This document shows positions 26,327 to 34,876 of a stretch of DNA of 64,000 nt, one piece after another. Source of the DNA: Chloroflexota bacterium (GTDB lineage: Bacteria; Chloroflexota; Anaerolineae; Anaerolineales; Villigracilaceae). The notes beneath the pieces were generated by a model, which saw only the letters and a list, made by a program, of their open reading frames with translations, was not told the DNA's origin and did no database searches. The position numbers and the translations under genes were made by a program. How positions within the stretch are numbered: the first letter of the stretch is position 1; each line of letters opens with the position of its first letter. The stretch lies in the NCBI GenBank assembly GCA_016195815.1, contig JACPYX010000007.1, forward strand, positions 620,001 to 684,000, given 5' to 3'.

Positions 26327-27838
26327 ATGTTCAAGAAAATCCTGGTTGCAAATCGCGGTGAGATTGCCGTCCGCATTTTGCGCGCATGCCGTGAACTCGG
26401 TATTGACACAGTTGCAGTCTACTCAGAAGCAGACCGTAACGCCTTGCATGTCCGTTATGCCGATGAGGCGTATTTGCTCGGCCCGGCGCCCTCCCGCGAA
26501 TCTTATCTGCGCGCCGACAAGATCATAGATATCGCCCGTAAATGCGGCGCGGACGCCATCCACCCTGGATATGGTTTTTTGGCAGAACGCGAAGCATTTG
26601 CCGCAGCCTGCGCCGACGCAGGTATTACATACATCGGACCAAAGCCGTCGGCCATCGCAGCCATGGGCGACAAAATGACGGCCCGCGACACGGTTGCGGC
26701 CGCGGGCGTGCCGGTTGTGCCCGGAACCGAGGGCAAGGGCGCAATGCGCGACGAAGAACTCCTGGCCCTGGCCCCAAAAATCGGATTTCCTTTGCTGGTC
26801 AAAGCCAGCGCGGGCGGGGGCGGAAAAGGAATGCGCGAGGTAACATCGCTCGCAGAGATGCCGGCCCTGCTTGCATCCGCGCGGCGCGAAGCGGAATCGG
26901 CCTTCGGCGACGGAAATGTTTATATCGAAAAATTGGTCTCGGGGGCGCGGCATATCGAGATCCAGATTCTGGCCGATACACACGGAAACGCCATCTATCT
27001 CGGTGAGCGCGATTGTTCCATTCAGCGCCGCCACCAGAAGTTGATCGAAGAAGCTCCATCTCCATTTGTGGACGAAGAACTTCGCCGCAAGATGGGCGAA
27101 GTGGCCGTCAAGGCTGCACAATCTGTGGATTATGTTAATGCAGGCACGATCGAATTTTTAGTTGACAAGGATAGCAATTTCTTCTTCCTTGAGATGAATA
27201 CCCGCCTGCAAGTGGAACATCCCGTTACGGAATTGGTCACAGGCATTGACATCGTAGCCGAACAGATCCGCATTGCGCGCGGACGCCAGTTGAGCTACAA
27301 GCAGCAAGACGTTGTGCTGCGCGGACACGCCCTCGAATGCCGCATCAACGCCGAGGATCCGTATAACGGTTTCATGCCCTCGACAGGCACCATCACCCAT
27401 AGTCTTTTGCCGACCGGCCCAGGCGTCCGCGTGGACACGGGCGTTTATCCCGGCTTTGAGATCACACCGTTCTACGACCCAATGATCGCCAAGCTGATCG
27501 TGTGGGGCGAAACGCGCGGCCAGGCCATTTTACGGATGCGCCGCGCGCTCGAGGAATACCGCATTGTCGGCGTGCGAACCAACATCCCCTTCCACCAGAC
27601 CATGATGGACAGCCACCGCTTCATGGCCGGACAATATGATACGCGCTTCGTTGAGGAGCGTTTTTCCATGCCTGAGCTTGAGCATGACCAGGAAATGCAC
27701 TATCCCGAGATCGCGGCTGTCTTTGCCACACTGGCCGCCCACCATGAAGCCCAGCGCTCGGCGCAATTCGTCATGCGCAACGAACGCGATGCCAGCAACT
27801 GGAAATGGGTCGGTCGCTGGGAACGCATGCACAGATAG
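26327..27838 (+). CDS. accC: Acetyl/propionyl-CoA carboxylase, biotin carboxylase subunit
   Basis: 503 aa from ATG 26327 with CGGAG upstream; the frame opens at 26303 but without a ribosome site. ATP-grasp carboxylase: FKKILVANRGEIAVRILRA at the start, ASAGGGGKGMRE glycine-rich ATP lid, HIEIQI, GERDCSIQRRHQKLIEEAPS, and EMNTRLQVEHPVTE with the catalytic Glu and Arg. It carboxylates the biotin of the BCCP using ATP and bicarbonate. The C-terminus extends about 50 aa beyond bacterial AccC (about 450 aa) but lacks a biotin domain, which is supplied by the next gene. Confidence 0.93.
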   Translation: MFKKILVANRGEIAVRILRACRELGIDTVAVYSEADRNALHVRYADEAYLLGPAPSRESYLRADKIIDIARKCGADAIHPGYGFLAEREAFAAACADAGITYIGPKPSAIAAMGDKMTARDTVAAAGVPVVPGTEGKGAMRDEELLALAPKIGFPLLVKASAGGGGKGMREVTSLAEMPALLASARREAESAFGDGNVYIEKLVSGARHIEIQILADTHGNAIYLGERDCSIQRRHQKLIEEAPSPFVDEELRRKMGEVAVKAAQSVDYVNAGTIEFLVDKDSNFFFLEMNTRLQVEHPVTELVTGIDIVAEQIRIARGRQLSYKQQDVVLRGHALECRINAEDPYNGFMPSTGTITHSLLPTGPGVRVDTGVYPGFEITPFYDPMIAKLIVWGETRGQAILRMRRALEEYRIVGVRTNIPFHQTMMDSHRFMAGQYDTRFVEERFSMPELEHDQEMHYPEIAAVFATLAAHHEAQRSAQFVMRNERDASNWKWVGRWERMHR

Positions 27839-27849
27839 GCCGGTGACAG

Positions 27850-28347
27850 ATGAAATACGTAACGACAGTTGCCCATAAAGAATATACCATCGAGATCATT
27901 GACGAAAAGCATATCAGCATTGACGGCAAAATCGTGGAGGTGGATTTTGAATCTGTCAACGGCCAGCCTGTTTATTCGATGCTGATTGACGGGAAGTCAT
28001 ACGAGTCTTACGTCTATCAGGGCGAAGAGGAATGGCAGGTACTCTTGCTCGGACGGCAATACCCGATCAAAGTCGAAGATGAGCGCGAGCGGCGGTTGAA
28101 ATCCTCCGCTGGAGGCAAAACAGAATTAACAGGCGAATTCCACCTGAAAGCCCCCATGCCCGGGCTGGTTGTAGCAGTCACAGTCGAGGAAGGCCAGCAG
28201 GTCGAAAAAGGACAGGTATTGGCAATCCTCGAGTCAATGAAGATGCAGAATGAATTAAAGTCTCCACGCGCAGGAACGGTGCAACGTATCAAGGTCAAAG
28301 CCGGCGAGTCTGTTGAGATCAGGCAGACCATGTTGAGCGTGGCGTAA
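27850..28347 (+). CDS. Biotin carboxyl carrier protein of the acyl-CoA carboxylase
   Basis: 165 aa, 11 nt after the biotin carboxylase gene. The C-terminal biotinyl domain (about 95-165) has APMPGLVVAVTVEEGQQVEKG and the biotinylation motif ESMKM with Lys131. The N-terminal half (HISIDGKIVEVDFESVNGQP...) resembles the beta-barrel (BT-like) segment seen in the alpha subunits of propionyl-CoA and 3-methylcrotonyl-CoA carboxylases, which would make this a split alpha subunit. It carries CO2 between the carboxylase and carboxyltransferase sites. Its stop is directly followed by the ATG of the CYTH gene. Confidence 0.9.
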   Translation: MKYVTTVAHKEYTIEIIDEKHISIDGKIVEVDFESVNGQPVYSMLIDGKSYESYVYQGEEEWQVLLLGRQYPIKVEDERERRLKSSAGGKTELTGEFHLKAPMPGLVVAVTVEEGQQVEKGQVLAILESMKMQNELKSPRAGTVQRIKVKAGESVEIRQTMLSVA

Positions 28348-28971
28348 ATGGCTGAACAGCACCAGGAGGTTGAGGCTAAATTCTACATCAGCAGTCTGTC
28401 TGATATTGAAATGCGTCTCCGCAAACTGGAGGCGCATTTGCCTGGGCCGCGCGTGCGTGAAGTCAACTTGCGATTTGATAAACCGGATGGCGAGTTTCAA
28501 CGCGCGGGAAAAGTCCTGCGCCTACGCCGGGATGGATCAATTCATTTGACATACAAAGATGGAAGCAGGTCGAAAGATGGCGCAATCAGCCGCCGCGAGA
28601 TTGAATTTGAAGTCAGCAATTTTGAGACGGCCAGGTGCTTCATCGAAGCACTTGGATATCAGGTTATTTTTCTTTACGAAAAATATCGAACAACTTATGA
28701 ACTCGATGGCGCGCGCGTCATGTTGGACGAAACGCCCATCGGCAGTTTCGTCGAGATCGAAGGCGAATTGGATTCGCTCAGGCCAGTCGCTAAAAAACTC
28801 GGCCTGGACTGGAACACCGCAATCCCGGCAAGTTATCACGCGCTGTTTGAGCGCGTTTGCAAGGCGCGCGGATTTACTTTCCGCGATCTGAGTTTCGAGA
28901 ATTTCAAAGGCGTGGAAATCAGGCCGGACGATTTTGGCGCGCATATTTCAATGAACAATACTGAGGCATAA
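28348..28971 (+). CDS. CYTH-domain protein (CyaB/thiamine-triphosphatase-like)
   Basis: 207 aa. The CYTH signature ExExK is at residues 7-11 (EVEAK), followed by the alternating Arg/Lys and Glu strands of the triphosphate tunnel (LRKLEA, VLRLRRDGSIHLTYK, REIEFEV, EKYRTTYEL, VMLDETPIGSFVEIEGE). CYTH enzymes act on triphosphates: class IV adenylate cyclase, thiamine triphosphatase or inorganic triphosphatase. Which one applies cannot be told. It is placed with no gap between the BCCP and a PhoD-like phosphatase, so a phosphate-related role with the latter is possible. Confidence 0.85.
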   Translation: MAEQHQEVEAKFYISSLSDIEMRLRKLEAHLPGPRVREVNLRFDKPDGEFQRAGKVLRLRRDGSIHLTYKDGSRSKDGAISRREIEFEVSNFETARCFIEALGYQVIFLYEKYRTTYELDGARVMLDETPIGSFVEIEGELDSLRPVAKKLGLDWNTAIPASYHALFERVCKARGFTFRDLSFENFKGVEIRPDDFGAHISMNNTEA

Positions 28972-30396
28972 ATGGCAGAACTCATTCTAGGCCCGCTCAT
29001 TGGCGGACTCTCACATAACAGCGTCAACTTATGGGGCCGCGCCGATGCGGCCTCCGCGCTTTACGCGTGGATCGCAACTTTACCCGACCTCAGCGATTCA
29101 TATCTCGCGGGCCAGGCCGACCTAAACTATGCAAGCGGATTTGCCGGCATTGTCCCCATCAAAAAATTAAAGCCCGAAACCACCTACTATTTCGCCCTGT
29201 CACTTGAAGACAAGCAACCCGCCAAAGAAACATTCCGATTCTTCAAGACCTCACCGAAGCCGGGGCAGATACGCTCGTTCCGTTTTGCGTTCGGTTCCTG
29301 CTTCCGTCTCGACAACGATCATCCCGGCCAGGCTTTCCGCCATATTCTTGATCATCAAAAAGACTTGTCCTTTTTGATGATGCTCGGCGATCAGGTCTAC
29401 GCCGACGAATGGAAGCACAACGGCATCGGGCGCGTGGCGGTCACACGCGACGAATATCGCCAGGTCTACCTGAACACATGGTCCGATCCCGATTTGCGCG
29501 AACTGCTGGCCAATGTGCCGGTCTATATGACACTCGACGATCACGAAGTGGACAACGATTGGCACTGGGAAAATTTGGCGCGCGATACTGCCGTCGTACC
29601 CTGGTATACGCGCCTGATCCGCCGCTTCGGCGGACGCCCGCTGGCTGAACGACGCATCCCGCGCCAGCGCATCCGCGACGCTTTGCAGGCTTACTGGGAA
29701 CACCAGGGCATCCACGCGCCGAAAATGCTTTTACCGATGGAACGCGATAAGGATACCGGCGACTTCAATCTCATGGAGGAAGATGCCGGCTCGCTGGCCT
29801 ACACGTTTTATTATGGCCCGGCGGCTTTCTTTGTGATGGACACGCGCACCATGCGCGTCCACAATCGCGATACGCAGATCGTACTCGGCGAAGCGCAATG
29901 GAAGGTCTTGAAAGAGTGGCTGATGGATGTGAAAGACACATACCCCGTCAAGTTTCTCGTCTCGTCCTCGGCCTTTCTATTCGAGATGTTCGGCGACATT
30001 GCGAACGATCGCTGGTCTGGTTTTCCAAAAGAGCGCGATCAATTGCTTTACTTTCTTGCCGAACAGGGCATCGAAGGCGTTTACATTTTGGCAGGCGATT
30101 TGCATGAGGCCCACGCCATCTCCGCTCAACTTTCCGGCCCTGATGGAAAAGACATCCCAATCTGGGAATTCTGCGCCACGCCCTTTAAACAAGAGATCAA
30201 CTGGCTGGCAAAACTACTGATCATCGAGCCGTCCAGCGCCGCGCTCAAGAATGCACGTGTTCACTTTTCGATTGGCAAGATCAACTACGGCGTGGTAGAA
30301 GTCGAGTTGGATAAATCCGGCAATCAAAAAGTCACCTACATCGTCAATTACAAAGATAAGGAATGGATGACAAGGTCAATCAGTTCTAAAGGATAA
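28972..30396 (+). CDS. PhoD-like metallophosphatase (alkaline phosphatase D family)
   Basis: 474 aa, ATG directly after the CYTH stop. N-terminal fibronectin-like part (LWGRADAASALYAWIA..., TTYYFALSLEDKQPA), then the PhoD catalytic domain: FRFAFGSCFRLDN, MLGDQVYADEW (metal Asp), YMTLDDHEVDNDWHWEN (metal ligands), and VYILAGDLHEAHAI (metal His). PhoD enzymes are phosphodiesterase/monoesterases using Ca and Fe. Unlike secreted PhoD it has no Tat or Sec signal at this start, so it may be cytoplasmic. Last gene of the carboxylase run and followed by a hairpin. Confidence 0.87.
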   Translation: MAELILGPLIGGLSHNSVNLWGRADAASALYAWIATLPDLSDSYLAGQADLNYASGFAGIVPIKKLKPETTYYFALSLEDKQPAKETFRFFKTSPKPGQIRSFRFAFGSCFRLDNDHPGQAFRHILDHQKDLSFLMMLGDQVYADEWKHNGIGRVAVTRDEYRQVYLNTWSDPDLRELLANVPVYMTLDDHEVDNDWHWENLARDTAVVPWYTRLIRRFGGRPLAERRIPRQRIRDALQAYWEHQGIHAPKMLLPMERDKDTGDFNLMEEDAGSLAYTFYYGPAAFFVMDTRTMRVHNRDTQIVLGEAQWKVLKEWLMDVKDTYPVKFLVSSSAFLFEMFGDIANDRWSGFPKERDQLLYFLAEQGIEGVYILAGDLHEAHAISAQLSGPDGKDIPIWEFCATPFKQEINWLAKLLIIEPSSAALKNARVHFSIGKINYGVVEVELDKSGNQKVTYIVNYKDKEWMTRSISSKG

Positions 30397-30405
30397 AAGA
30401 AGGAT

Positions 30406-30444
30406 TCAAAATGACAGCCGCTTGAGAAGTGACTGTCATTTTGA
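30406..30444. terminator. Hairpin between convergent PhoD-like gene and murI
   Basis: 12-bp stem, arms 30406-30417 and 30433-30444, with a 15-nt loop. The right arm covers the murI stop codon. AT-rich on both flanks but without a long T-run. Confidence 0.6.
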
Positions 30445-31269
30445 TTTAACCGTGTGATCGTCCAGCCAAACCGCCGGTTGAACGATTCCATTTTCTCCCG
30501 ACAATTTCGGCAAAAGATTTTTCATCGCATCAGCCGGGCCGCTTGTAAAATAACGGACATCAGCGCCTGCACCGCCCGGACTCTTCAATCCGCCCGCCTC
30601 CAACAGACGTTTGGCCTGCCGCGCCACCGCTGGGGCTGGGTCAATCACCCGCACCTTTTCTCCCACGATCTGCTCGATGAGCGGAATTACAAACGGATAA
30701 TGTGTGCATCCCAGCACCACTGTGTCAATATTTTTTTCAAGCATTGGATTCAGCGCGTCTTCCAAAATCTTGCGCGTCTGTGTTCCATCCAAATCTCCTT
30801 TTTCGATTTGCTGGACCAGGCCGGGACAAGTGTTTTGCAGCAACTCCACACCCGCCGCGAAACGTTCAACGACGGACGCGTACAGTGCGCCCTGAAAAGT
30901 CGCCGGTGTCGCCAGCACAGCGACCACGCCGGTCTCGGTGTGTTCTGCCGCGGGCTTGACCGCCGGTTCCATACCAACGAAGGGAATATCCGGGAATGTC
31001 TCGCGCAGATATTTCAAGGCCGCGGCAGAGGCCGTGTTACAAGCCACGACAATTATTTTTGCATCCTGCGCAAGTAAAAACCTTGTAATCCCCTCCGAGA
31101 AATTTTGAATCTGCTTTAGCGGGCGAGGGCCATACGGCACGTGTCCCTGATCGCCGAAATAGACGACCGACTCTTCGGGCATCTGCCCGCGAATGGCGCG
31201 CAGAACGGAGAGTCCGCCGACGCCGGAATCAAACACGCCGATTGGGTTTTGAAAATTGATTGGGGGCAT
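30436..31269 (-). CDS. murI: Glutamate racemase MurI
   Basis: 277 aa from ATG 31269 (MPPINFQNPIGVFDSGVGGL...). The open frame runs back to 31413, but that part lies within the upstream terminator and gene. The two catalytic cysteines are in VVACNTAS (Cys77) and LGCTHYPF (Cys188); the Asp/Ser of GVFDSGVGGLSVL and PYGPRP are also present. It interconverts L- and D-glutamate, giving the D-Glu of peptidoglycan. It is preceded on the same strand by the C26 amidotransferase gene and its terminator. Confidence 0.94.
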   Translation of the reverse strand: MPPINFQNPIGVFDSGVGGLSVLRAIRGQMPEESVVYFGDQGHVPYGPRPLKQIQNFSEGITRFLLAQDAKIIVVACNTASAAALKYLRETFPDIPFVGMEPAVKPAAEHTETGVVAVLATPATFQGALYASVVERFAAGVELLQNTCPGLVQQIEKGDLDGTQTRKILEDALNPMLEKNIDTVVLGCTHYPFVIPLIEQIVGEKVRVIDPAPAVARQAKRLLEAGGLKSPGGAGADVRYFTSGPADAMKNLLPKLSGENGIVQPAVWLDDHTVKSK

Positions 31270-31282
31270 TACTGAATCATAA

Positions 31283-31320
31283 AACGCAAAACGCAATCCG
31301 TAAAGCCTGCGTTTTGCGTT
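31283..31320 (-). terminator. Terminator of the C26 amidotransferase gene
   Basis: 13-bp perfect stem (arms 31283-31295 and 31308-31320), 12-nt loop, followed in the minus direction by TTTTATGATT. It lies between the amidotransferase stop (31335) and the murI start (31269). Confidence 0.75.
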
Positions 31321-31334
31321 CTGGATTTTAGTTT

Positions 31335-32048
31335 TTATTTTCCTGCCGCTTCGACAAACTTCCTGAATAAATTCCGCGCAGATTGCTGGTCGGTCAGCCA
31401 TTCGGGGTGCCATTGCACGGCGATGCCAAATGGATGATCGGGCAACTCAATCGCTTCCGCAAGTCCGTCCGGCGCATGCCCCGTCACGCGCAAAGAGGGC
31501 GCAATGTCTTTCAAGCCCTGGTGATGCAAACTATTGACTTTGACAATCGGCTCGCCCAAAATCTCTGCGATGCGCGTGCCTTCTTCGATCTTGACTTCAT
31601 GCACCAGCACCGTCCGCAGGTTGCCGGGATAAGCGTGATCGAGCGCATTCGGCAATTGGTCGGGCAGGTGCGTGTACAGTGTCCCACCCAAAGCCACGTT
31701 GACGGCTTGCGCGCCGCGGCAAATGCCGAGGAAAGGTTTGCCGCCGGAGGCCGCAGCGCGGATCAAGTTCATTTCAACGGCGTCCCGCAACGGATCCACT
31801 TCGTCAATGCGGGGATGCGCATCGCCGGTGAAAAGGTCGAGGGAAATATCTCCGCCGCCGGAGAAGAGCAGCCCGTCGAGGCGGGCATAGAGCGCATCCC
31901 ATCCACTTTCTGCAATTAGCGACGGAATCAGAACCGGCACACCACCCGCCTGCATAATGGCCTTGATATACGACTGCATCAAGTATGATGTGGGATAGCC
32001 GTGAATATTTTTGCCTTCGTTCGTAGTGATTCCGATAATGGGATTCAT
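31335..32048 (-). CDS. Class I glutamine amidotransferase, peptidase C26 (PuuD-like)
   Basis: 237 aa from ATG 32048 (MNPIIGITTNEG...). The ATG at 32060 lies at the edge of the preceding terminator. Nucleophile Cys110 is in FLGICRGAQAVNVALGG; the catalytic His is in AVQWHPEW near the C-terminus; LLFSGGGDISLDLF marks the family. C26 enzymes hydrolyse gamma-glutamyl bonds, for example gamma-glutamyl-GABA in putrescine breakdown. No other putrescine-degradation gene is seen. The true gamma-glutamyl substrate is unknown. Confidence 0.88.
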   Translation of the reverse strand: MNPIIGITTNEGKNIHGYPTSYLMQSYIKAIMQAGGVPVLIPSLIAESGWDALYARLDGLLFSGGGDISLDLFTGDAHPRIDEVDPLRDAVEMNLIRAAASGGKPFLGICRGAQAVNVALGGTLYTHLPDQLPNALDHAYPGNLRTVLVHEVKIEEGTRIAEILGEPIVKVNSLHHQGLKDIAPSLRVTGHAPDGLAEAIELPDHPFGIAVQWHPEWLTDQQSARNLFRKFVEAAGK

Positions 32049-32059
32049 ATTTAAACGCA

Positions 32060-32094
32060 AAGACCCTAAAGCTTTTATAAAGCTTTAGGGTCTT
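32060..32094 (-). terminator. rplS terminator
   Basis: Very strong: 16-bp perfect stem (arms 32060-32075 and 32079-32094) with a 3-nt loop, starting 4 nt after the rplS stop. No T-run follows, but the amidotransferase ATG is only 12 nt beyond it. Confidence 0.8.
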
Positions 32095-32098
32095 GGAA

Positions 32099-32446
32099 TT
32101 AGTCGAACTTTTGCTTGAGGCGGGCAGACTTGCCTGTGCGACTTCGCATGAAGTAAAGCTGGGCGCGGTTGACCTGGTTATGGCGTTCGACCAACACTTT
32201 GTCAATGCGCGGCGAGCGGAGCAGGAAAGTGCGCTCCACGCCAATCCCATTCGAGGCCATGCGGCGAACAGTCATATTTGCATCGTTGCCGCCCTTGCGC
32301 AGGCGGATGACAATCCCTTTGAATTCCTGAATACGCTCGCGATCGCCTTCCTTGATCTTGACATGCACGCTGACAGTATCACCGGGGCGCAGTTCAGGGA
32401 TCTTTTCGTTTTTCTTGGCCTCAACGGCCTTTACCATATCAGTCAT
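32099..32446 (-). CDS. rplS: 50S ribosomal protein L19
   Basis: 115 aa, ATG with AAGGAAG upstream. The whole sequence is L19: IPELRPGDTVSVHVKIKEGDRERIQEFKG, VIRLRKGG, MTVRRMASNGIGVERTFLLRSPRIDKV and the RAQLYFMRSRTGKSARLKQK tail. It sits at the 30S-50S interface. It is its own unit here, with its own promoter and terminator, not in the usual rpsP-rimM-trmD-rplS operon. Confidence 0.97.
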   Translation of the reverse strand: MTDMVKAVEAKKNEKIPELRPGDTVSVHVKIKEGDRERIQEFKGIVIRLRKGGNDANMTVRRMASNGIGVERTFLLRSPRIDKVLVERHNQVNRAQLYFMRSRTGKSARLKQKFD

Positions 32447-32495
32447 TTCGTTCTTCCTTACGTTGTGAATGTGTCTGTTTTTTTAGCGACGGCGG

Positions 32496-32524
32496 ATTAT
32501 AGCATGTGAGCGGGCAATTCACAA
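32496..32524 (-). promoter_or_regulatory. rplS promoter
   Basis: Minus-strand TTGTGA (32524-32519), 17-bp spacer, and extended -10 TGCTATAAT with the hexamer at 32501-32496. The leader is about 45 nt. Confidence 0.65.
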
Positions 32525-32556
32525 GGCACGGCGGAACACTGGTCGCTGGATACCGG

Positions 32557-33795
32557 TTACTGATATTTCCTCACCGCCAGCACCGCGTTATGACCGCCGA
32601 AGCCAAAGGCGTTGCTGATGGCGAGCGTGATCTTTTTCTCGCGGGCCTTGTTCGGAATGTAATCAAGGTCGCATTCGGGGTCGGGAGTCTCGTAATGAAT
32701 CGTCGGCGGCAGAATACCCTCGCGCACAGTTTGAACACAGAAGATCGCCTCCAGCGCGCCGGTCGCGCCCATCATGTGCCCGGTCATGGATTTTGTAGAC
32801 GAGATCGGAACCTTATAAGCCAGCTCGTTTCCAAAGGCCGCCTTGACAGCCCGGGTCTCAGATTGATCGTTCAATTGCGTTCCCGTGCCATGAGCGCTGA
32901 TATAGCCGACTTCATCCGCGTTAGCTTGCGCTGAACGCAGCGCCTGGCGAATGGCCGCCGCCCCGCCTTCGCCAAATTCGTGCGGGGCAGTCACATGATA
33001 CGCGTCGGCTGTTGAACCGTAACCGGCCAGTTCCGCAAAGATATTTGCACCGCGCTCTTTGGCATGAGACTCTTTTTCCAGCACCAACACCGCCGCGCCT
33101 TCACCCATCACCAGGCCGTCGCGGTTCTTGTCAAACGGCTGGGGCGTCATCGAATAATCATCGTTGCGGCGCGACATCGCACCGACGCGATCGAACGCGG
33201 CCACGCCCACCGACGACACAGTCGACTCGGACGCACCGGCCAACGCCACATCAATCATGCCGGCTTTGAGCATCATCAAAGCCATGCCAATTCCGTCCGC
33301 GCCCGAAGCGCAGGCCGATGCCACCGAAAAGCACGGGCCTTTGATCTTGTGATCAATCGCCACCAATCCCGCGCCGCCGTTCGACATCAACATCGGAATC
33401 AAAAACGGGCTGACACGCCGCGGGCCTTCTTTATCATTTACCAGCACCGCGTCGGCCAGCGAGCGCAAACCGCCGATTGCAGATGAAATCACAATGCCAA
33501 TGCGCGGCGCGTTAGCTTCAGTCACTTCCAAACCGGCGGAGGCGATGGCTTCCTTCGCGGCGGCGGTCGCCAATTGCTCAAAGCGATCGCGGCGGCGCGC
33601 TTCCCTGCCATCCATATATCTTTCCGCATCGAAATTCTTTACTTCACAGGCGATGTGCACTTGCAGGCTGGAATGATCAAATAAAGTGATCGGCCCTACA
33701 CCCGAAACGCCGTTCGTAACATTCTTCCACGTTTCCGCCACATTCAAACCGAGCGGGCTGACCGTCCCCATGCCTGTAATGACAATCCGTTCCAT
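32557..33795 (-). CDS. fabF: Beta-ketoacyl-ACP synthase II
   Basis: 412 aa, ATG with GAGGAG upstream. Catalytic triad Cys-His-His: Cys162 in SVASACASGADGIG, His in SAHGTGTQLND, His in KSMTGHMMGATGALEA. N-terminal RIVITGMGTVSPLGLN and C-terminal NAFGFGGHNAVLA are standard. It elongates acyl-ACP with malonyl-ACP in fatty-acid synthesis. Stand-alone from other fab genes; it lies 10 nt behind a threonine-synthase-like gene on the same strand. Confidence 0.95.
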   Translation of the reverse strand: MERIVITGMGTVSPLGLNVAETWKNVTNGVSGVGPITLFDHSSLQVHIACEVKNFDAERYMDGREARRRDRFEQLATAAAKEAIASAGLEVTEANAPRIGIVISSAIGGLRSLADAVLVNDKEGPRRVSPFLIPMLMSNGGAGLVAIDHKIKGPCFSVASACASGADGIGMALMMLKAGMIDVALAGASESTVSSVGVAAFDRVGAMSRRNDDYSMTPQPFDKNRDGLVMGEGAAVLVLEKESHAKERGANIFAELAGYGSTADAYHVTAPHEFGEGGAAAIRQALRSAQANADEVGYISAHGTGTQLNDQSETRAVKAAFGNELAYKVPISSTKSMTGHMMGATGALEAIFCVQTVREGILPPTIHYETPDPECDLDYIPNKAREKKITLAISNAFGFGGHNAVLAVRKYQ

Positions 33796-33805
33796 ATCTG
33801 CTCCT

Positions 33806-34876
33806 CTATATACGAACTTTATAGCCAGAACCCGTCAAAATTGCGACAACCGGATCGGGCAATTCCGGCAATGTTTCTTCCAACGCGTGCCAGATCAGCG
33901 CGGAGGTTGGCTCTACATAAAACCCCCGATTCGCCAACGCGTCACGCCCCGACAAAATAAATGCTTCATCCACCGACGTGAAGCGGCCTCCGCTTTCGCG
34001 CGTGATCTTCACGACAGCCTCTGCTCGCAACGAACGTCCGCGCACGCCCTCAGCCAGAGTCTGCTCATCGCCGGCGCCATCCATCGTACCATTTTTCCAC
34101 AGGGCAACCAGCGGCTGGCAGGCACTGGCCTGCGCGCCGACAATCATCGGCATTTTCTCGACCATGCCTGCGTTTAGCATTGCTTGAAAGCCGCGGCCCA
34201 AGGCGAGCAGGAGTCCGCCCTGCCCCGCGGGGACAACCACCGCGCCGGGCGCGCCTCCGAGTTGCTCGACGATTTCGTACGCGCAGGTTGCGTAGCCGGG
34301 AAGACAGAACGGCAAATACGCGTGGCTGGCGTAAACCATTCCCGCCTGCGCGGCTTTACGGACAGCTTGCGCGGCGTTCACGCGCGGACCGCGCACGGTC
34401 ACCAATTCTGCGCCATACATTTCGATCTGCTGCCGCTTCGGCCCCGAGGCGGATTCAGGCACATAGACGCGCGCTTTGATTCCCGCCCGCGCCGCGTAGG
34501 CTGCGAACGATGCGCCCGCGTTGCCGGATGAATCTTCTATGGCTTCTGTCACGCCGCGCGAAACAAGAAACGAAACAAGAGTCGCCATGCCGCGGTCTTT
34601 GAATGATCCGCTCGGATTGGCATACTCGCATTTGAAAAAGACTTCGCGGCCAAAAACTTTGGCGGAAATTAATGGGGTGTTGCCTTCGCCCAGTGAAACG
34701 GAATCCGCTGAAAGCCCAAAAGAAGAAGCGTAACGCCAGATACCCGGTCGAATCGAATCAACGGCATTGAAAGTCAGCGGCTCGACGTAATCATACAATC
34801 CGCCGCAATTCGGGCATTCATACGGCGCGCCCAGGTCGGGATAGGGCCGTCCGCAATTCACACAGGCAATTTTCAT
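33806..34876 (-). CDS. Threonine synthase-like PLP enzyme with N-terminal zinc ribbon
   Basis: 356 aa from ATG 34876, which overlaps the GNAT stop (ATGA). N-terminal four-Cys ribbon (Cys5, 8, 21, 24). PLP fold type II: SLGEGNTPLI, then NPSGSFKDRGM with the PLP Lys, SSGNAGASFAAYAARAG (phosphate/Ser-Gly-Asn loop), and VVPAGQGGLLLALGRG. Threonine synthase makes threonine from O-phosphohomoserine. The C-terminal part is shorter than classical ThrC and the family also includes related lyases, so threonine synthase is the best but not certain reading. No thrA or thrB nearby. Confidence 0.8.
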   Translation of the reverse strand: MKIACVNCGRPYPDLGAPYECPNCGGLYDYVEPLTFNAVDSIRPGIWRYASSFGLSADSVSLGEGNTPLISAKVFGREVFFKCEYANPSGSFKDRGMATLVSFLVSRGVTEAIEDSSGNAGASFAAYAARAGIKARVYVPESASGPKRQQIEMYGAELVTVRGPRVNAAQAVRKAAQAGMVYASHAYLPFCLPGYATCAYEIVEQLGGAPGAVVVPAGQGGLLLALGRGFQAMLNAGMVEKMPMIVGAQASACQPLVALWKNGTMDGAGDEQTLAEGVRGRSLRAEAVVKITRESGGRFTSVDEAFILSGRDALANRGFYVEPTSALIWHALEETLPELPDPVVAILTGSGYKVRI

